Positions 25,573 through 34,115 are shown, numbered from the stretch's first letter. The stretch is 37,818 nt of DNA from Lachnospiraceae bacterium (GCA_029062895.1 JAIDPF010000085.1:1-37818); one strand, 5' to 3'. Notes: generated by a model not told the origin, from the letters alone. Program-made: numbers and translations.

Positions 25573-25965
25573 TTATATCAGGTCCAGCTTTTTCATCGCC
25601 TGTTCAAACCTGTCCTTATCAATAGGTTTGCCTGAATAAATAGTACATCCCAATTCAAATGCCATTTTCACGTTCTGCTCGTCGTTGAGTGCGGTGGTCA
25701 TGATTACTTTAACTGCTTCATCCTCCGGAATGTTACGTTCTTTTTCCAGATTTCTGATTCCCATCAACGCCTGATAACCGTCCATGACCGGCATCATAAT
25801 ATCCAGACACACCAGATCATAGGGTTCTCCGTCTTCCAGAGCCATCATGAAGGCGTCTACAGCTTCCATACCGTCTACGGTAACGTCACATTCGCCGTAT
25901 TTAGACAAAAAGCTGACCATAAACTTTCTTGTAGCAAAATCATCCTCTGCCAATAAAATCCTCAT
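25573..25965 (-). CDS. Single-domain response regulator (CheY-like)
   Basis: A 130-residue stand-alone REC domain. The acidic pair is in LLAEDD (about 7-9), the phosphoacceptor Asp in VCLDIMMPVMDGYQA (about 56), the Thr in IMTTALND and the Lys in SGKPID. The SGKPI ending of the fifth strand differs from the usual ALKPF/LVKPI. It lies between cheB and cheA, so it is the probable CheA partner, but sequence alone does not say whether it works as CheY at a motor, as a phosphate sink, or on another target. Confidence 0.92.
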   Translation of the reverse strand: MRILLAEDDFATRKFMVSFLSKYGECDVTVDGMEAVDAFMMALEDGEPYDLVCLDIMMPVMDGYQALMGIRNLEKERNIPEDEAVKVIMTTALNDEQNVKMAFELGCTIYSGKPIDKDRFEQAMKKLDLI

Positions 25966-25978
25966 GTTTTTTCTCCCC

Positions 25979-27007
25979 TTACATTTTATTTAATACTGCA
26001 TATGTTTTCTTTGCAATATCCTGTAACTTTTCCTGGTACTCTACTGCTCCGATGTCATAAGCAACCTTAGGCATTCCGTATACAACACAGGTGGATTCAT
26101 CCTGCCCTATGGTTCTCGCGCCTGCCTTGCGCATGGCAAGCAGTCCTTTCGCACCATCACCTCCCATACCGGTAAGTATAATACCCAGTGCCTTAGATCC
26201 GGCCGTCTTAGCAACGGAATCAAATAAAACATCCACCGACGGACAATGTCCGTTTACTCTCGGTCCCGGCTTCACTTCCACCTGATATACGCCGTTCACT
26301 TTTACCAGATGCATATGTCTGTCGCCGCCCGGCGCGATCAGCACATGTCCCGGAAGTACCCGGTCACCTGTCTGCGCCTCCTTAACATGCACCCTGCACT
26401 GATCATCCAATCTTTTAGCATACATTGCCGTAAACCCCGGCGGCATATGCTGTACAATAACTACCCCAGGAATATCTAAACCAAAATCCTTTACCACGGA
26501 AAAGATTGCTTCTGTTCCGCCGGTAGACGCCCCGATGGCTACGATCAGATCCGTCTTCTTTCCGGTAAGTCCCGGCTGTTCGTTCAGAACCGTTTTCTGC
26601 TTAATCTGGCTGATCTTTGCAGTCGAAGCAATTTTTATCTTTACCAGCAGCTCATTCTTGATAAAATCCTCCAGCTGCGCCCGCGACGATACTGAAGGCT
26701 TTGCTACAAAATCAACGGCGCCCGCATTCAAGGCGTCAAATACTTTATCGCTGAGTGCACTGATCACCACAACCGGAAGCGGATACTGCGGCATCAGTTT
26801 CTGAAGAAATTCGATACCATTCATTCTAGGCAGTTCCACATCCAGCGTCATTACATCCGGTTTCAGATGAATAATAGCATCTCGCGCTTCATAGGGATCC
26901 TTTGCAACGCCCACTACCTCAATGGCAGGATCCTTGCTAAGATTTTGCACCAACAATTCCCTAAATACCATGGAATCTTCTACAATCAACACTCTAATAG
27001 GACGCAT
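25979..27007 (-). CDS. cheB: Protein-glutamate methylesterase CheB
   Basis: A 342-residue two-domain enzyme that removes methyl groups from the receptor. The REC domain (about 1-120) contains VLIVEDSMVFRELL, the phosphoacceptor in MTLDVELPRMNG and the KPSV lysine. After a linker the methylesterase domain (about 155-342) shows the nucleophile Ser in IGASTGGTEAI, the His in VQHMPPGFTAMYAKRL and the Asp in LTGMGGDGAKGL. CheR lies directly upstream with a 3-bp gap, so methylation and demethylation are encoded together. Confidence 0.96.
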   Translation of the reverse strand: MRPIRVLIVEDSMVFRELLVQNLSKDPAIEVVGVAKDPYEARDAIIHLKPDVMTLDVELPRMNGIEFLQKLMPQYPLPVVVISALSDKVFDALNAGAVDFVAKPSVSSRAQLEDFIKNELLVKIKIASTAKISQIKQKTVLNEQPGLTGKKTDLIVAIGASTGGTEAIFSVVKDFGLDIPGVVIVQHMPPGFTAMYAKRLDDQCRVHVKEAQTGDRVLPGHVLIAPGGDRHMHLVKVNGVYQVEVKPGPRVNGHCPSVDVLFDSVAKTAGSKALGIILTGMGGDGAKGLLAMRKAGARTIGQDESTCVVYGMPKVAYDIGAVEYQEKLQDIAKKTYAVLNKM

Positions 27008-27010
27008 ATA

Positions 27011-27826
27011 TCAATATCCTTCCTTTTTTCTAAATATTGATGGCTGTATCATCTGGAACGGCACTTGATTGCGGTCAACTGTCTCTGTCATACCGATAAA
27101 CAGGTATCCGCCCGGCTCCAGACAATCATATACCTTCCGGAGCAGCTCATGTTTTGTATCTCCATCAAAGTATATCATAACATTTCGCAAAAATATAGTA
27201 TGCATTTTCTTTTTAAACGGGAACGGCGACATCAGATTAAACTGACGGAACAAAATCTCGTCTTTTAATTCGTTTGTTACTGTAAATGTCCCCTGCCCTG
27301 TTTTTTTAAAGAAATGCCTTTTCCATTGCTCCGGCATATTTTTCAGCTGTTCTTCGTTATACACGCCTGCCTTTGCCTGCTGCAGCGCCCGCGTGGATAA
27401 ATCCGTCGCCAGCACTTTCGTATCCCATGATTGGTGATCCAGTCCGAAAAAGTCCCTGATCACCATCGCTATCATGTAAGGTTCTTCGCCTGTAGAAGCT
27501 GCGCCGCACCAGACCCGCAGGTCTTTGGTCTTCTCCGCCTTGCGTCTCGCCCAGGGAAGCACCTGATTTTTAAAATAATTAAAATGCTCAAACTCCCTCA
27601 TAAAATATGTATAATTGGTTGTAAGCATATTGAGCAGGTCTTTTTCCAGATTTCCGGAATTGTCTTTTTCCAGAGCGTCCATATAGCTGGTATAACTTCC
27701 CCAGCCTCCCGCTTTCACATAATTTTCAAGTCTGCCGTTCATGATGACTTTTTTCTGGCTTAGATCGATTCCATAACGCCGATGTACATACGTGGCAATC
27801 CTTAAAAACTCTTCATCTGTCATCAT
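27011..27826 (-). CDS. cheR: Chemotaxis methyltransferase CheR
   Basis: SAM-dependent methyltransferase (271 residues) that modifies receptor glutamates. The N-terminal helical domain (about 1-75) precedes the SAM-binding domain (about 90-270), with RVWCGAASTGEEPYMIAM, VLATDLSTRALQQAKAGVY, FNLMSPFPFKKKMHTIFLRNVMIYFD and GGYLFIGMTETV. I start at the ATG at 27826, nine bases after GGGGG; the ATG at 27835 touches that site. No tetratricopeptide extension and, on the receptor, no NWETF tether. Confidence 0.94.
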   Translation of the reverse strand: MMTDEEFLRIATYVHRRYGIDLSQKKVIMNGRLENYVKAGGWGSYTSYMDALEKDNSGNLEKDLLNMLTTNYTYFMREFEHFNYFKNQVLPWARRKAEKTKDLRVWCGAASTGEEPYMIAMVIRDFFGLDHQSWDTKVLATDLSTRALQQAKAGVYNEEQLKNMPEQWKRHFFKKTGQGTFTVTNELKDEILFRQFNLMSPFPFKKKMHTIFLRNVMIYFDGDTKHELLRKVYDCLEPGGYLFIGMTETVDRNQVPFQMIQPSIFRKKEGY

Positions 27827-27889
27827 TGCCTTCATCCCCCGCTTTAAATCATATTATCCAGATTGACTTCTTTTCCAGACAACTGCCGT

Positions 27890-28951
27890 TCATCGAAGCT
27901 GTCTGGCAACCTTGCAAAATATATTAAATACATCAGGATTAAATTTCTGTTCCTGTTCCTGTTTCATGATTTCCAGCGCTTCCTCCCTGCTGTATTTGTT
28001 TCGGAAGCTTCTGTCTTCCGTCAGGGCACAGAAGATACTGGACATAGCAACAATCTGCGCCGCCAATGGTATTTCATCCTCCTTCTTTCCTTCGGGATAA
28101 CCGCTTCCATCCCAGTTTTCATGATGAAAATGCGCGATATCCATGGAAATCTGCATAAATTCATTGGTAACATTAAGATCCTTTAAAAGCTTTGCTCCGA
28201 TCTTGGTATGATTACGCATGATCTCCTGTTCTTCCTGATCCAACGCGCCTTTTTTCTGCAGAATATCCTTAGGCACACCAATGTTGCCGATATCGCACAA
28301 CGGCGCTGCCAATTCTACGATATCCACGAAACTGTCTGAAATCAGATCATCAAACAAAGGGGATATCTGCATACTCTGTGCCAAGACACGACAGTTATGC
28401 CGCATCCTTTCTATGTAATCTTCTCCGTGGCTGGAATACTCTGCTGCCACACCGGCAAGCGCATACAGCATATCCTTTCTTTCCTGTTCCATCTGCTTGA
28501 GCTGCTCTTTGACCGAAACCTGAAGCCGCCTGTTGGCTTCCCTTGCCTGCAGAGTTGCCTCATACAGTTTCAGATGAACATTGACTCTCGCCCGTATCAG
28601 CTCCGGTATAAAGGGTTTTGTAATATAATCTCCACCGCCCAGGCCAAAACCTTTCACAATATCTTTGGTTTCGTCAAATGCTGAGATGAAAATAATAGGA
28701 ATATCTCTTGTCTCCACATTTGCTTTCAGCACTCTGCACAGCTCATATCCGTCCATTTCCGGCATGGAAATATCTGTCAGCACCAGATTAGGATGTCTTT
28801 CCCGAATACGTTCCAACGCCTGTGTGCCATTTCCCGCAAGCATCGTACTGTAACCCATGTCGCTTACAATCCCATCCAGAATCACTCTGTTGACTTCTAC
28901 ATCATCCACAATCAAAACAATTGCATTTTCCATGCTTTTTTCATGCTCCAT
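27890..28951 (-). CDS. REC response regulator with a degenerate HD-GYP domain
   Basis: A 353-residue two-domain protein. The REC domain (about 1-125) has an intact acidic pair (VDDVEVN), phosphoacceptor in VLTDISMPEMDGYEL and KPF. A helical coiled linker (about 130-165) is followed by an HD-GYP fold (about 170-350). There, HHENWDGSGYPEG is kept and MRHNCRVLA keeps its His. The HD motif, normally LHDIGK, reads LCDIGN, because codon TGC replaces His, and the DxxDALT segment reads SSIFCALT. At least two expected metal ligands are therefore lost and c-di-GMP hydrolysis is doubtful. It follows the histidine kinase in the chemosensory operon. Confidence 0.88.
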   Translation of the reverse strand: MEHEKSMENAIVLIVDDVEVNRVILDGIVSDMGYSTMLAGNGTQALERIRERHPNLVLTDISMPEMDGYELCRVLKANVETRDIPIIFISAFDETKDIVKGFGLGGGDYITKPFIPELIRARVNVHLKLYEATLQAREANRRLQVSVKEQLKQMEQERKDMLYALAGVAAEYSSHGEDYIERMRHNCRVLAQSMQISPLFDDLISDSFVDIVELAAPLCDIGNIGVPKDILQKKGALDQEEQEIMRNHTKIGAKLLKDLNVTNEFMQISMDIAHFHHENWDGSGYPEGKKEDEIPLAAQIVAMSSIFCALTEDRSFRNKYSREEALEIMKQEQEQKFNPDVFNIFCKVARQLR

Positions 28952-28958
28952 CAACTCA

Positions 28959-30392
28959 TCATCCCTCCTGTCCTTCTATCAAACCTTTCAAAGCATCCAT
29001 TCCCGTAGATGCCTTTTCATAGTTTTCCTTCTGAATAGCCATTTTCAACCGCAGCACTGCTCTTGCCACTTCCTGAGGCGCGTCCGCAGTAAGCTGTCTG
29101 ATGGTTTCCATAAACATTTCGGCCTTTTCCCAATTCTCCATTTCCACAGAAAGAATCAATTTAGACATATTTTTCTGCAGTACATCAAGGTTTGCAGCGG
29201 TTCCGTACCGGAAGGTATCTTCCGTATCCTCCAATACGCTGCTGCCAAAGGCACCCATCGGTTTTGGCATAGCCATATTACCCGTCGCCGATTCCGCATC
29301 TGTTTCCTCAGGATCCTTCTTCGCCCAAATGGAAAAAGTAAACATGGTTCCTTTGCCTTTTTCACTCTGCACATCAATACTGCCTCCCATCAGTTCCACC
29401 AACTGACGGCATATGCTCAGTCCCAGTCCGGTTCCTCCATATTTACGTGACGTGGAGGCATCCACCTGAGAAAAGCTTTGAAATAATTTATCATGATCTT
29501 CCAAAGCAATACCGATTCCGGTATCGCCCACCAGAAAGAACAATTCCATGGAATCCTTCATTTGGGAAGTTTTGACAACCTCCAACGTAATCTTTCCCAC
29601 ACTGGTAAATTTCTGCGCGTTGGACAACAGGTTATTTAAAATCTGCACGATCCGTAATTCATCGCCGACGATATATTCCGGAACGTTTGGCGAAACCGTC
29701 ACAAAGAAATCCAATCCCTTCTCAGTGATCCTTCCCTTATGGTTTGCCACTACATAATCTATCATATTACGAAAATGAAACCGGCGCGGTTCCAGTACAA
29801 ATTTTCCCGCTTCCAGCTTGGAGAAATCCAGAATATTATTGATAATCTTGTTCATTTCTTCGCAGCATCGCTCGATCAGATGCAGCTTCCGAAGTTTTTC
29901 CTTTTCCGTTTCTTCCGGCAGCATTTCTCTGATATGTCCCAGAATACCATTCACCGGAGTTCGCAGTTCATGGGTAACATTTGCCACAAATTCCGATTTT
30001 ACCCGCAGGGCAGCCTCCGCTTCCTGCTTTGCCTGCTCCAGATTCCGGCTTAAATATTCCTTTTCCAAAACATCATTCGCTACACAAAGAAAAATACCTG
30101 ATTTTTGCTCCTGAATGATTTTCATATCCACAGGAAAACAGGTCTGATTTTTACGGTATGCCGTCATACGACGGATTTCATTTTCTGTGGGAAGAACGCT
30201 TTGCCGTCCATCCTCTTTCTGAAATATCCCCGGAAACACGCTGTTGATAGATAATCCGCACATGTCGCTCTCATATCCAAGCTTTTCTCTCGCGGCGGCA
30301 TTGTCATATGTAATCGCTCCATGATCATCAAATACCAGCACAATCTCCAATGCATTATCAAAAAGAAGCATTCCCAAATCTTCCCGAAACAT
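28959..30392 (-). CDS. PAS-domain histidine kinase heading the chemosensory operon
   Basis: A 477-residue soluble histidine kinase without membrane segments. A PAS domain (about 10-110) is followed by a coiled linker. The DHp domain has the phosphorylated His in VTHELRTPVNG (about 143). HATPase boxes are N (NLLSNAQKF), G1 (GDTGIGIA), and G2 (KYGGTGLGLSI). A further C-terminal helical segment of about 80 residues (about 395-475) shows no HPt histidine. The start is the ATG at 30392 with overlapping GGAGGAAATT. Its stop lies 7 bp before the next gene; the likely phosphate partners are the two REC proteins downstream. Confidence 0.9.
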   Translation of the reverse strand: MFREDLGMLLFDNALEIVLVFDDHGAITYDNAAAREKLGYESDMCGLSINSVFPGIFQKEDGRQSVLPTENEIRRMTAYRKNQTCFPVDMKIIQEQKSGIFLCVANDVLEKEYLSRNLEQAKQEAEAALRVKSEFVANVTHELRTPVNGILGHIREMLPEETEKEKLRKLHLIERCCEEMNKIINNILDFSKLEAGKFVLEPRRFHFRNMIDYVVANHKGRITEKGLDFFVTVSPNVPEYIVGDELRIVQILNNLLSNAQKFTSVGKITLEVVKTSQMKDSMELFFLVGDTGIGIALEDHDKLFQSFSQVDASTSRKYGGTGLGLSICRQLVELMGGSIDVQSEKGKGTMFTFSIWAKKDPEETDAESATGNMAMPKPMGAFGSSVLEDTEDTFRYGTAANLDVLQKNMSKLILSVEMENWEKAEMFMETIRQLTADAPQEVARAVLRLKMAIQKENYEKASTGMDALKGLIEGQEG

Positions 30393-30435
30393 AATTTCCT
30401 CCAAGAGTAGAGTGGAGCTCCATTTTTATATGATA

Positions 30436-30464
30436 ATTTTATCATTTTCCATTATAATAGTCAA
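30436..30464 (-). promoter_or_regulatory. Promoter of the chemosensory operon
   Basis: On the minus strand TTGACT (30459-30464) is separated by 17 bp from TAAAAT (30436-30441), with TGA before the -10. It lies about 45 bp before the histidine kinase start. The eight genes are separated by gaps of at most about 65 bp and end at the terminator at 21268-21302, so it probably drives all of them. Confidence 0.78.
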
Positions 30465-30577
30465 GATTTTCAATGCTTTCTTTTCTACATCCATCTGTCC
30501 ATGATCATCCTTAAAATGAAGAAAAAAAGAGTTTCCGACGCAGACATGGCACAGTTGCCAAAAACTGTATATTCTTC

Positions 30578-30606
30578 TTGAAGACGGGAGAAAAATATAT
30601 TATGAT
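30578..30606 (+). promoter_or_regulatory. Promoter of the thioredoxin-reductase-like gene
   Basis: TTGAAG (30578-30583), 17-bp spacer, TATGAT (30601-30606), about 45 bp before the plus-strand start. It points away from the chemosensory operon. Confidence 0.72.
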
Positions 30607-30650
30607 CATTATAATTGAAAAATCCACTATGGAAGGCAGGGAAAACCACC

Positions 30651-31580
30651 ATGTATGACGTCATTATTATCGGCGCGGGTCCGGCCGGATTATCCGCGGC
30701 AATCTATGCAACACGCGCCAGATTAGATACACTGGTCTTGGAACAGGCAGGTCCCGGCGGACAGGTTCTGACCACCTATGAGGTTGACAACTATCCCGCG
30801 CTGCCGGGCATCAACGGTTATGATCTTGGTATGAAAATGAAGGAACATGCTGTTCATCTTGGCGCTCAGATCGTATCGGAAGAAGTCCGTGAGATCGTCT
30901 GGGAAGAAAATTACAAATGCGTTAAAACGAACAAAGCGGAATATGGAACGAAGACGCTGATCATTGCTTCGGGCGCAGTTCACGCAAAGCTTGGTCTGGA
31001 AGACGAGGAGCGGTTATCGGGAATGGGTGTTTCCTATTGCGCCACCTGCGACGGAGCATTTTACCGCGATGGCGTGACAGCAGTTGTAGGTGGAGGCGAC
31101 GTTGCTCTGGAAGACGCCATCTTTTTGGCAAGATTGTGCAAAAAAGTCTATCTGATCCACCGCAGGCATGAACTCCGGGGAGCCAGATCCCTTCAGGAGA
31201 CGCTTCTGTCACTGCCCAATGTAGAAGTTCTGTGGGACAGCGTCGTAACTTCTATCCAAGGCGAAGAAGAAGTAGAGGGCATTGCTGTGGAGAATTGCCT
31301 GACCAAAGAAATCACCGAATATCCTGTTGACGGCATCTTTATTGCCGTCGGCATCCGACCGGTCTCTCAAATATTTGATGGATTGATCGACCTTGATGAA
31401 GCAGGATATATCATCGCCGGAGAAGATACAAAGACCAGTAGGCAGGGGATCTTTGCCGCAGGAGACGTGCGCACCAAACCACTGCGCCAGATCGTGACCG
31501 CAGTTGCAGATGGCGCCAACGCAGTTTACGGAGTACAGGAATATCTAAGGGAATATAGCTCTAAGGGAATATCACTCTAA
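30651..31580 (+). CDS. trxB: Thioredoxin reductase-like FAD/NAD(P) flavoprotein
   Basis: A 309-residue pyridine nucleotide-disulfide oxidoreductase of the low-molecular-weight thioredoxin reductase type. The FAD loop DVIIIGAGPAGLSAAIYA is at the N-terminus. The redox pair is CATC (about residue 135-138), followed by the NAD(P) loop VVGGGDVALEDA and HRRHELRGARS, then FAAGDVRTKPLRQIVTAVADGA near the C-terminus. I start at ATG 30651 (an upstream in-frame TTG at 30615 is less likely). No thioredoxin gene is adjacent, so it could instead serve another small redox protein. The 3' end carries a 16-bp tandem duplication. An SDR gene follows 13 bp later. Confidence 0.9.
   Translation: MYDVIIIGAGPAGLSAAIYATRARLDTLVLEQAGPGGQVLTTYEVDNYPALPGINGYDLGMKMKEHAVHLGAQIVSEEVREIVWEENYKCVKTNKAEYGTKTLIIASGAVHAKLGLEDEERLSGMGVSYCATCDGAFYRDGVTAVVGGGDVALEDAIFLARLCKKVYLIHRRHELRGARSLQETLLSLPNVEVLWDSVVTSIQGEEEVEGIAVENCLTKEITEYPVDGIFIAVGIRPVSQIFDGLIDLDEAGYIIAGEDTKTSRQGIFAAGDVRTKPLRQIVTAVADGANAVYGVQEYLREYSSKGISL
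31545..31576 (+). repeat. 16-bp tandem duplication at the end of trxB
   Basis: CTAAGGGAATAT plus four bases is repeated head-to-tail (31545-31560 and 31561-31576). A third partial start, CTAAGGAG (31577-31584), supplies both the stop codon and the ribosome site of the next gene. The duplication adds five to six C-terminal residues (about EYSSKG) to the reductase. Confidence 0.7.
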
Positions 31581-31593
31581 GGAGACTCGCAGT

Positions 31594-32325
31594 ATGAGTA
31601 CAAAAAACAAAAAATACGCTTTAATTACCGGCGCAAGCCGCGGAATCGGCAAAGCGATCACAAAAGAACTGGCCGCGCAGGGATACGACCTTTATCTGAC
31701 CTGTGAAAAAAATACCGCGTTGTTACAGTCAGATGCGGATACGCTTTCCTCAGAATATGGGATACATTGTGTCTGCTTTGGCGGCGATCTCGGCAATTCT
31801 TCTTATGTAGATGAGATCTTTCAACAGATCACTTCTCTGGATGTGCTCATCAACTGCGCCGGTATCGCGCATATCGGTCTGCTGCAGGATATGACCGATG
31901 AAGAGTGGCACCATGTCATGCGCACCAACGTGGATTCCGTCTTTTATACCTGCCGAAAAGCCATTCCCCTGATGTTAGCGCAGGGCAATGGCTGTATCAT
32001 CAATATTTCCTCCGTATGGGGCATCACCGGCGCGTCTATGGAAACCGCCTATTCTGCCTCCAAAGGAGCAGTCAACGCATTGACCAAAGCATTGGGAAAA
32101 GAACTGGCTCCCAGTCATATCAGAGTCAACGCCATCGCCTGCGGATTGATCGACACGGAGATGAACAACCACTTATCTTCCGAGGAACTACAGGAAATCA
32201 TCTCCGAAATTCCAGCGGACCGCATCGGGAAACCCGAAGAAGTCGCTTCTCTTGTACTTCATCTGATCCATGCGCCGGAGTATCTGACCGGACAGATCAT
32301 TACCATGGATGGGGGATGGATATAA
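31594..32325 (+). CDS. Short-chain dehydrogenase/reductase (FabG-like)
   Basis: A 243-residue classical SDR. The cofactor loop TGASRGIGKAI, NCAGIAHIGLL, the catalytic Ser in IINISSVWG, the Tyr-Lys pair in TAYSASKGAVNALT and the C-terminal GQIITMDGGW are all present. This is the pattern of beta-ketoacyl-ACP reductases, but SDRs with the same layout reduce many substrates, and no fatty acid genes are near. AAGGAGACTCGCAGT precedes the ATG. It is translated from the same message as the thioredoxin-reductase-like gene. Confidence 0.9.
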   Translation: MSTKNKKYALITGASRGIGKAITKELAAQGYDLYLTCEKNTALLQSDADTLSSEYGIHCVCFGGDLGNSSYVDEIFQQITSLDVLINCAGIAHIGLLQDMTDEEWHHVMRTNVDSVFYTCRKAIPLMLAQGNGCIINISSVWGITGASMETAYSASKGAVNALTKALGKELAPSHIRVNAIACGLIDTEMNNHLSSEELQEIISEIPADRIGKPEEVASLVLHLIHAPEYLTGQIITMDGGWI

Positions 32326-32361
32326 AAGAGTAAATCTCCTCATATTCCATATACTAACGTT

Positions 32362-32904
32362 ATGGAACATGAGGATCGCCTTCACAAACTAATGCAATAC
32401 GGTTATTTTTTCTTCCTCAGCGCCTTTGTAGGATTTCTATGGGAAGGCGTTCTTACTCTGCTTCGAGACAACACGATCTGCAAACGCGGATTTTTCTATG
32501 GTCCGTGGCTTCCTGTCTATGGTGTGGGCGGAGTTCTGTTTTATCTTTTACTTCACCGCTTAAAAAAGCATTATATCCTCTGCTTCTTTCTCTCCGCAGT
32601 CATCGGAACCGCGGTGGAACTTGTCATCGGTCTTCTGATCCGGCAGGTTTATCATCTGAATTACTGGGATTATTCCAGTTTTTATTTCAATTATCTTGGA
32701 TTGATCTGTCTATTCTCTTCCCTTGGATTTGGACTGGCCGGCGTTTTCTGGGTCAGTTATCTCAGCCAATATGCCTTATTATTATGGAATAAACTCTCCA
32801 TTAAAAAACAGAAGGCGCTGCTGCTCCTTCTGCTTCTGCTCTTTACCATTGACTGCATCATAGCAGTGCCCGCCCCCAATACAGGACGCGGCATCACTTA
32901 CTAA
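32362..32904 (+). CDS. CmpB-type putative ABC transporter permease (PF06541-like)
   Basis: A 180-residue integral membrane protein with about five hydrophobic segments (roughly 12-28, 48-64, 68-90, 108-132, 146-166). WEGVLTLLRDNTICKRGFFYGPWLPVYGVGG and LNYWDYSSFYFNYLG are the conserved stretches of a family annotated as putative ABC transporter permease, found widely in Firmicutes with no proven transport role. No ATPase gene is nearby. No clear ribosome site is seen before the ATG. The stop lies 5 bp from the convergent DUF202 gene, with no terminator between. Confidence 0.82.
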   Translation: MEHEDRLHKLMQYGYFFFLSAFVGFLWEGVLTLLRDNTICKRGFFYGPWLPVYGVGGVLFYLLLHRLKKHYILCFFLSAVIGTAVELVIGLLIRQVYHLNYWDYSSFYFNYLGLICLFSSLGFGLAGVFWVSYLSQYALLLWNKLSIKKQKALLLLLLLLFTIDCIIAVPAPNTGRGITY

Positions 32905-32909
32905 GAAAG

Positions 32910-33347
32910 TCAGTCTTCGATCTCATATACCTCCTGCTCCGTCTTAATCGTCAGCTCATCGGTTTTTTTCTCAAGTTCATTGAGATACTTTTTCATCTTA
33001 GGATATGTAGTCAGATCCTTATAGATAAAATACACGGAAAACAGCATCAAGAATCCTGCCAGCGCCGTAGAAAAGCTTGCCGAGATCCCAAGAACAGGCA
33101 AGGCCTTATAAACTGTCGCCGCGGTTCCCACCAGACTGACGATCGTCCTGAGATAGGAAAGATGGGTCTGGTCAACTGCAAGACGGCTGTTGTAAAAAGA
33201 AAGATCCGTCCTGACCTTTGACAATTCCGTCCTTTCGATCGCCAGCTTGTTCTGGTTGATCGCCATTGCCTCGTTTTTCCCCATGTTCTCCGGCATCTTC
33301 CGCAGACCGGATGTTCCTTGTTCCCCATGTATCTTTTTCTCAGACAT
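32910..33347 (-). CDS. DUF202 (YidH-like) membrane protein
   Basis: A 145-residue protein with a hydrophilic N-terminus (about 1-30). The DUF202 signature is a series of Leu/Arg/Thr-rich half-turns (NKLAIERTELSKVRTDLSF, SRLAVDQTHLSYLRTIVSL), leading into two membrane segments (about 68-87 and 92-110) and a Lys/Glu-rich tail. The function of the family is unknown. GGGAGGAGAATACT precedes the ATG. It is convergent with the plus-strand permease-like gene and lies 75 bp after Hrb. Confidence 0.8.
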   Translation of the reverse strand: MSEKKIHGEQGTSGLRKMPENMGKNEAMAINQNKLAIERTELSKVRTDLSFYNSRLAVDQTHLSYLRTIVSLVGTAATVYKALPVLGISASFSTALAGFLMLFSVYFIYKDLTTYPKMKKYLNELEKKTDELTIKTEQEVYEIED

Positions 33348-33422
33348 AGTATTCTCCTCCCATCTGACAGATCATCTCTAATGGCTCTATCTTCTGCCGT
33401 AATTTTAATGTGTTTTTATCTC

Positions 33423-34025
33423 TTATAACGGTTTGAAATCCGAAGCAGGATGCTTACAGATCGGACAAATATAATCCGCCGGCAGTGAGTCCCCCTCATA
33501 GATATAACCACAGACCGTACAGATAAATCCTTTTTTCTTTTCCAAATCCGCCGGCGCCTGCTTGATATTCTTCTGATAGTAAGTATACGTCACCGAAGGA
33601 TCCTCATTGAACATCTTCGCATCCGTTACATCCGCCAAAAATAGCGTATGAGTTCCCAGATCCGTCATGGAAACCACCTTTGCCGAAATCATGGCATTGG
33701 TCTGATCCGCAATAAACACCAGACCATTTTCTGATCTTCCGTAAGAAATACTCTCTAACTTATCTGCATCTCTGCCGCTCTGAAAACCCCAGTGCTTATA
33801 GGTCTCAAATTTTGATTTTTCTGACAAAACCGAAACATTGAACATTCCGGTATTGACAATCATATCATGGGTCAGGTTACTTTTATTAACCACTGCTATG
33901 ATTCTATTCGGCTCTGCTGTCACCTGCATTACCGTATTGACGATACAGCCATTGTCTCTGCCGTTCTCCTTTGCCGTCAGGATAAACAATCCATACGTAA
34001 GCTGATACATTGCTTTTTGATCCAT
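33423..34025 (-). CDS. hrb: High-molecular-weight rubredoxin (flavin reductase-rubredoxin fusion)
   Basis: A 200-residue fusion of an FMN-binding flavin reductase-like domain (about 1-155; start AMYQLTYGLFILTA, later FMN-contact-like TVMQVTAEPNRI and FNVSVLSEKS) with a C-terminal rubredoxin (about 163-200; FICTVCGYIYEG and ICPICKHP, the four-cysteine iron site). In acetogens this fusion passes electrons from NAD(P)H to flavodiiron-type oxidases, a route for detoxifying O2 or NO. No flavodiiron protein is next to it here. A TAGGAGG site precedes the ATG, and a promoter lies at 34116-34144. Confidence 0.92.
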   Translation of the reverse strand: MDQKAMYQLTYGLFILTAKENGRDNGCIVNTVMQVTAEPNRIIAVVNKSNLTHDMIVNTGMFNVSVLSEKSKFETYKHWGFQSGRDADKLESISYGRSENGLVFIADQTNAMISAKVVSMTDLGTHTLFLADVTDAKMFNEDPSVTYTYYQKNIKQAPADLEKKKGFICTVCGYIYEGDSLPADYICPICKHPASDFKPL

Positions 34026-34115
34026 ATTACAATCCTCCTAAATTAAAGTATCCTTTCTAAAAGTATGAACATATCATTCCCATTACAAACACAGATCATA
34101 ACATTTAATAAATAT

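Noticed and set aside
25029-25625. Plus-strand open frame of 198 codons opposite the start of cheA and the lone REC gene
   Set aside because: It is antisense to clear CheA P1 and REC motifs and crosses the boundary between the two genes, so it is a shadow.
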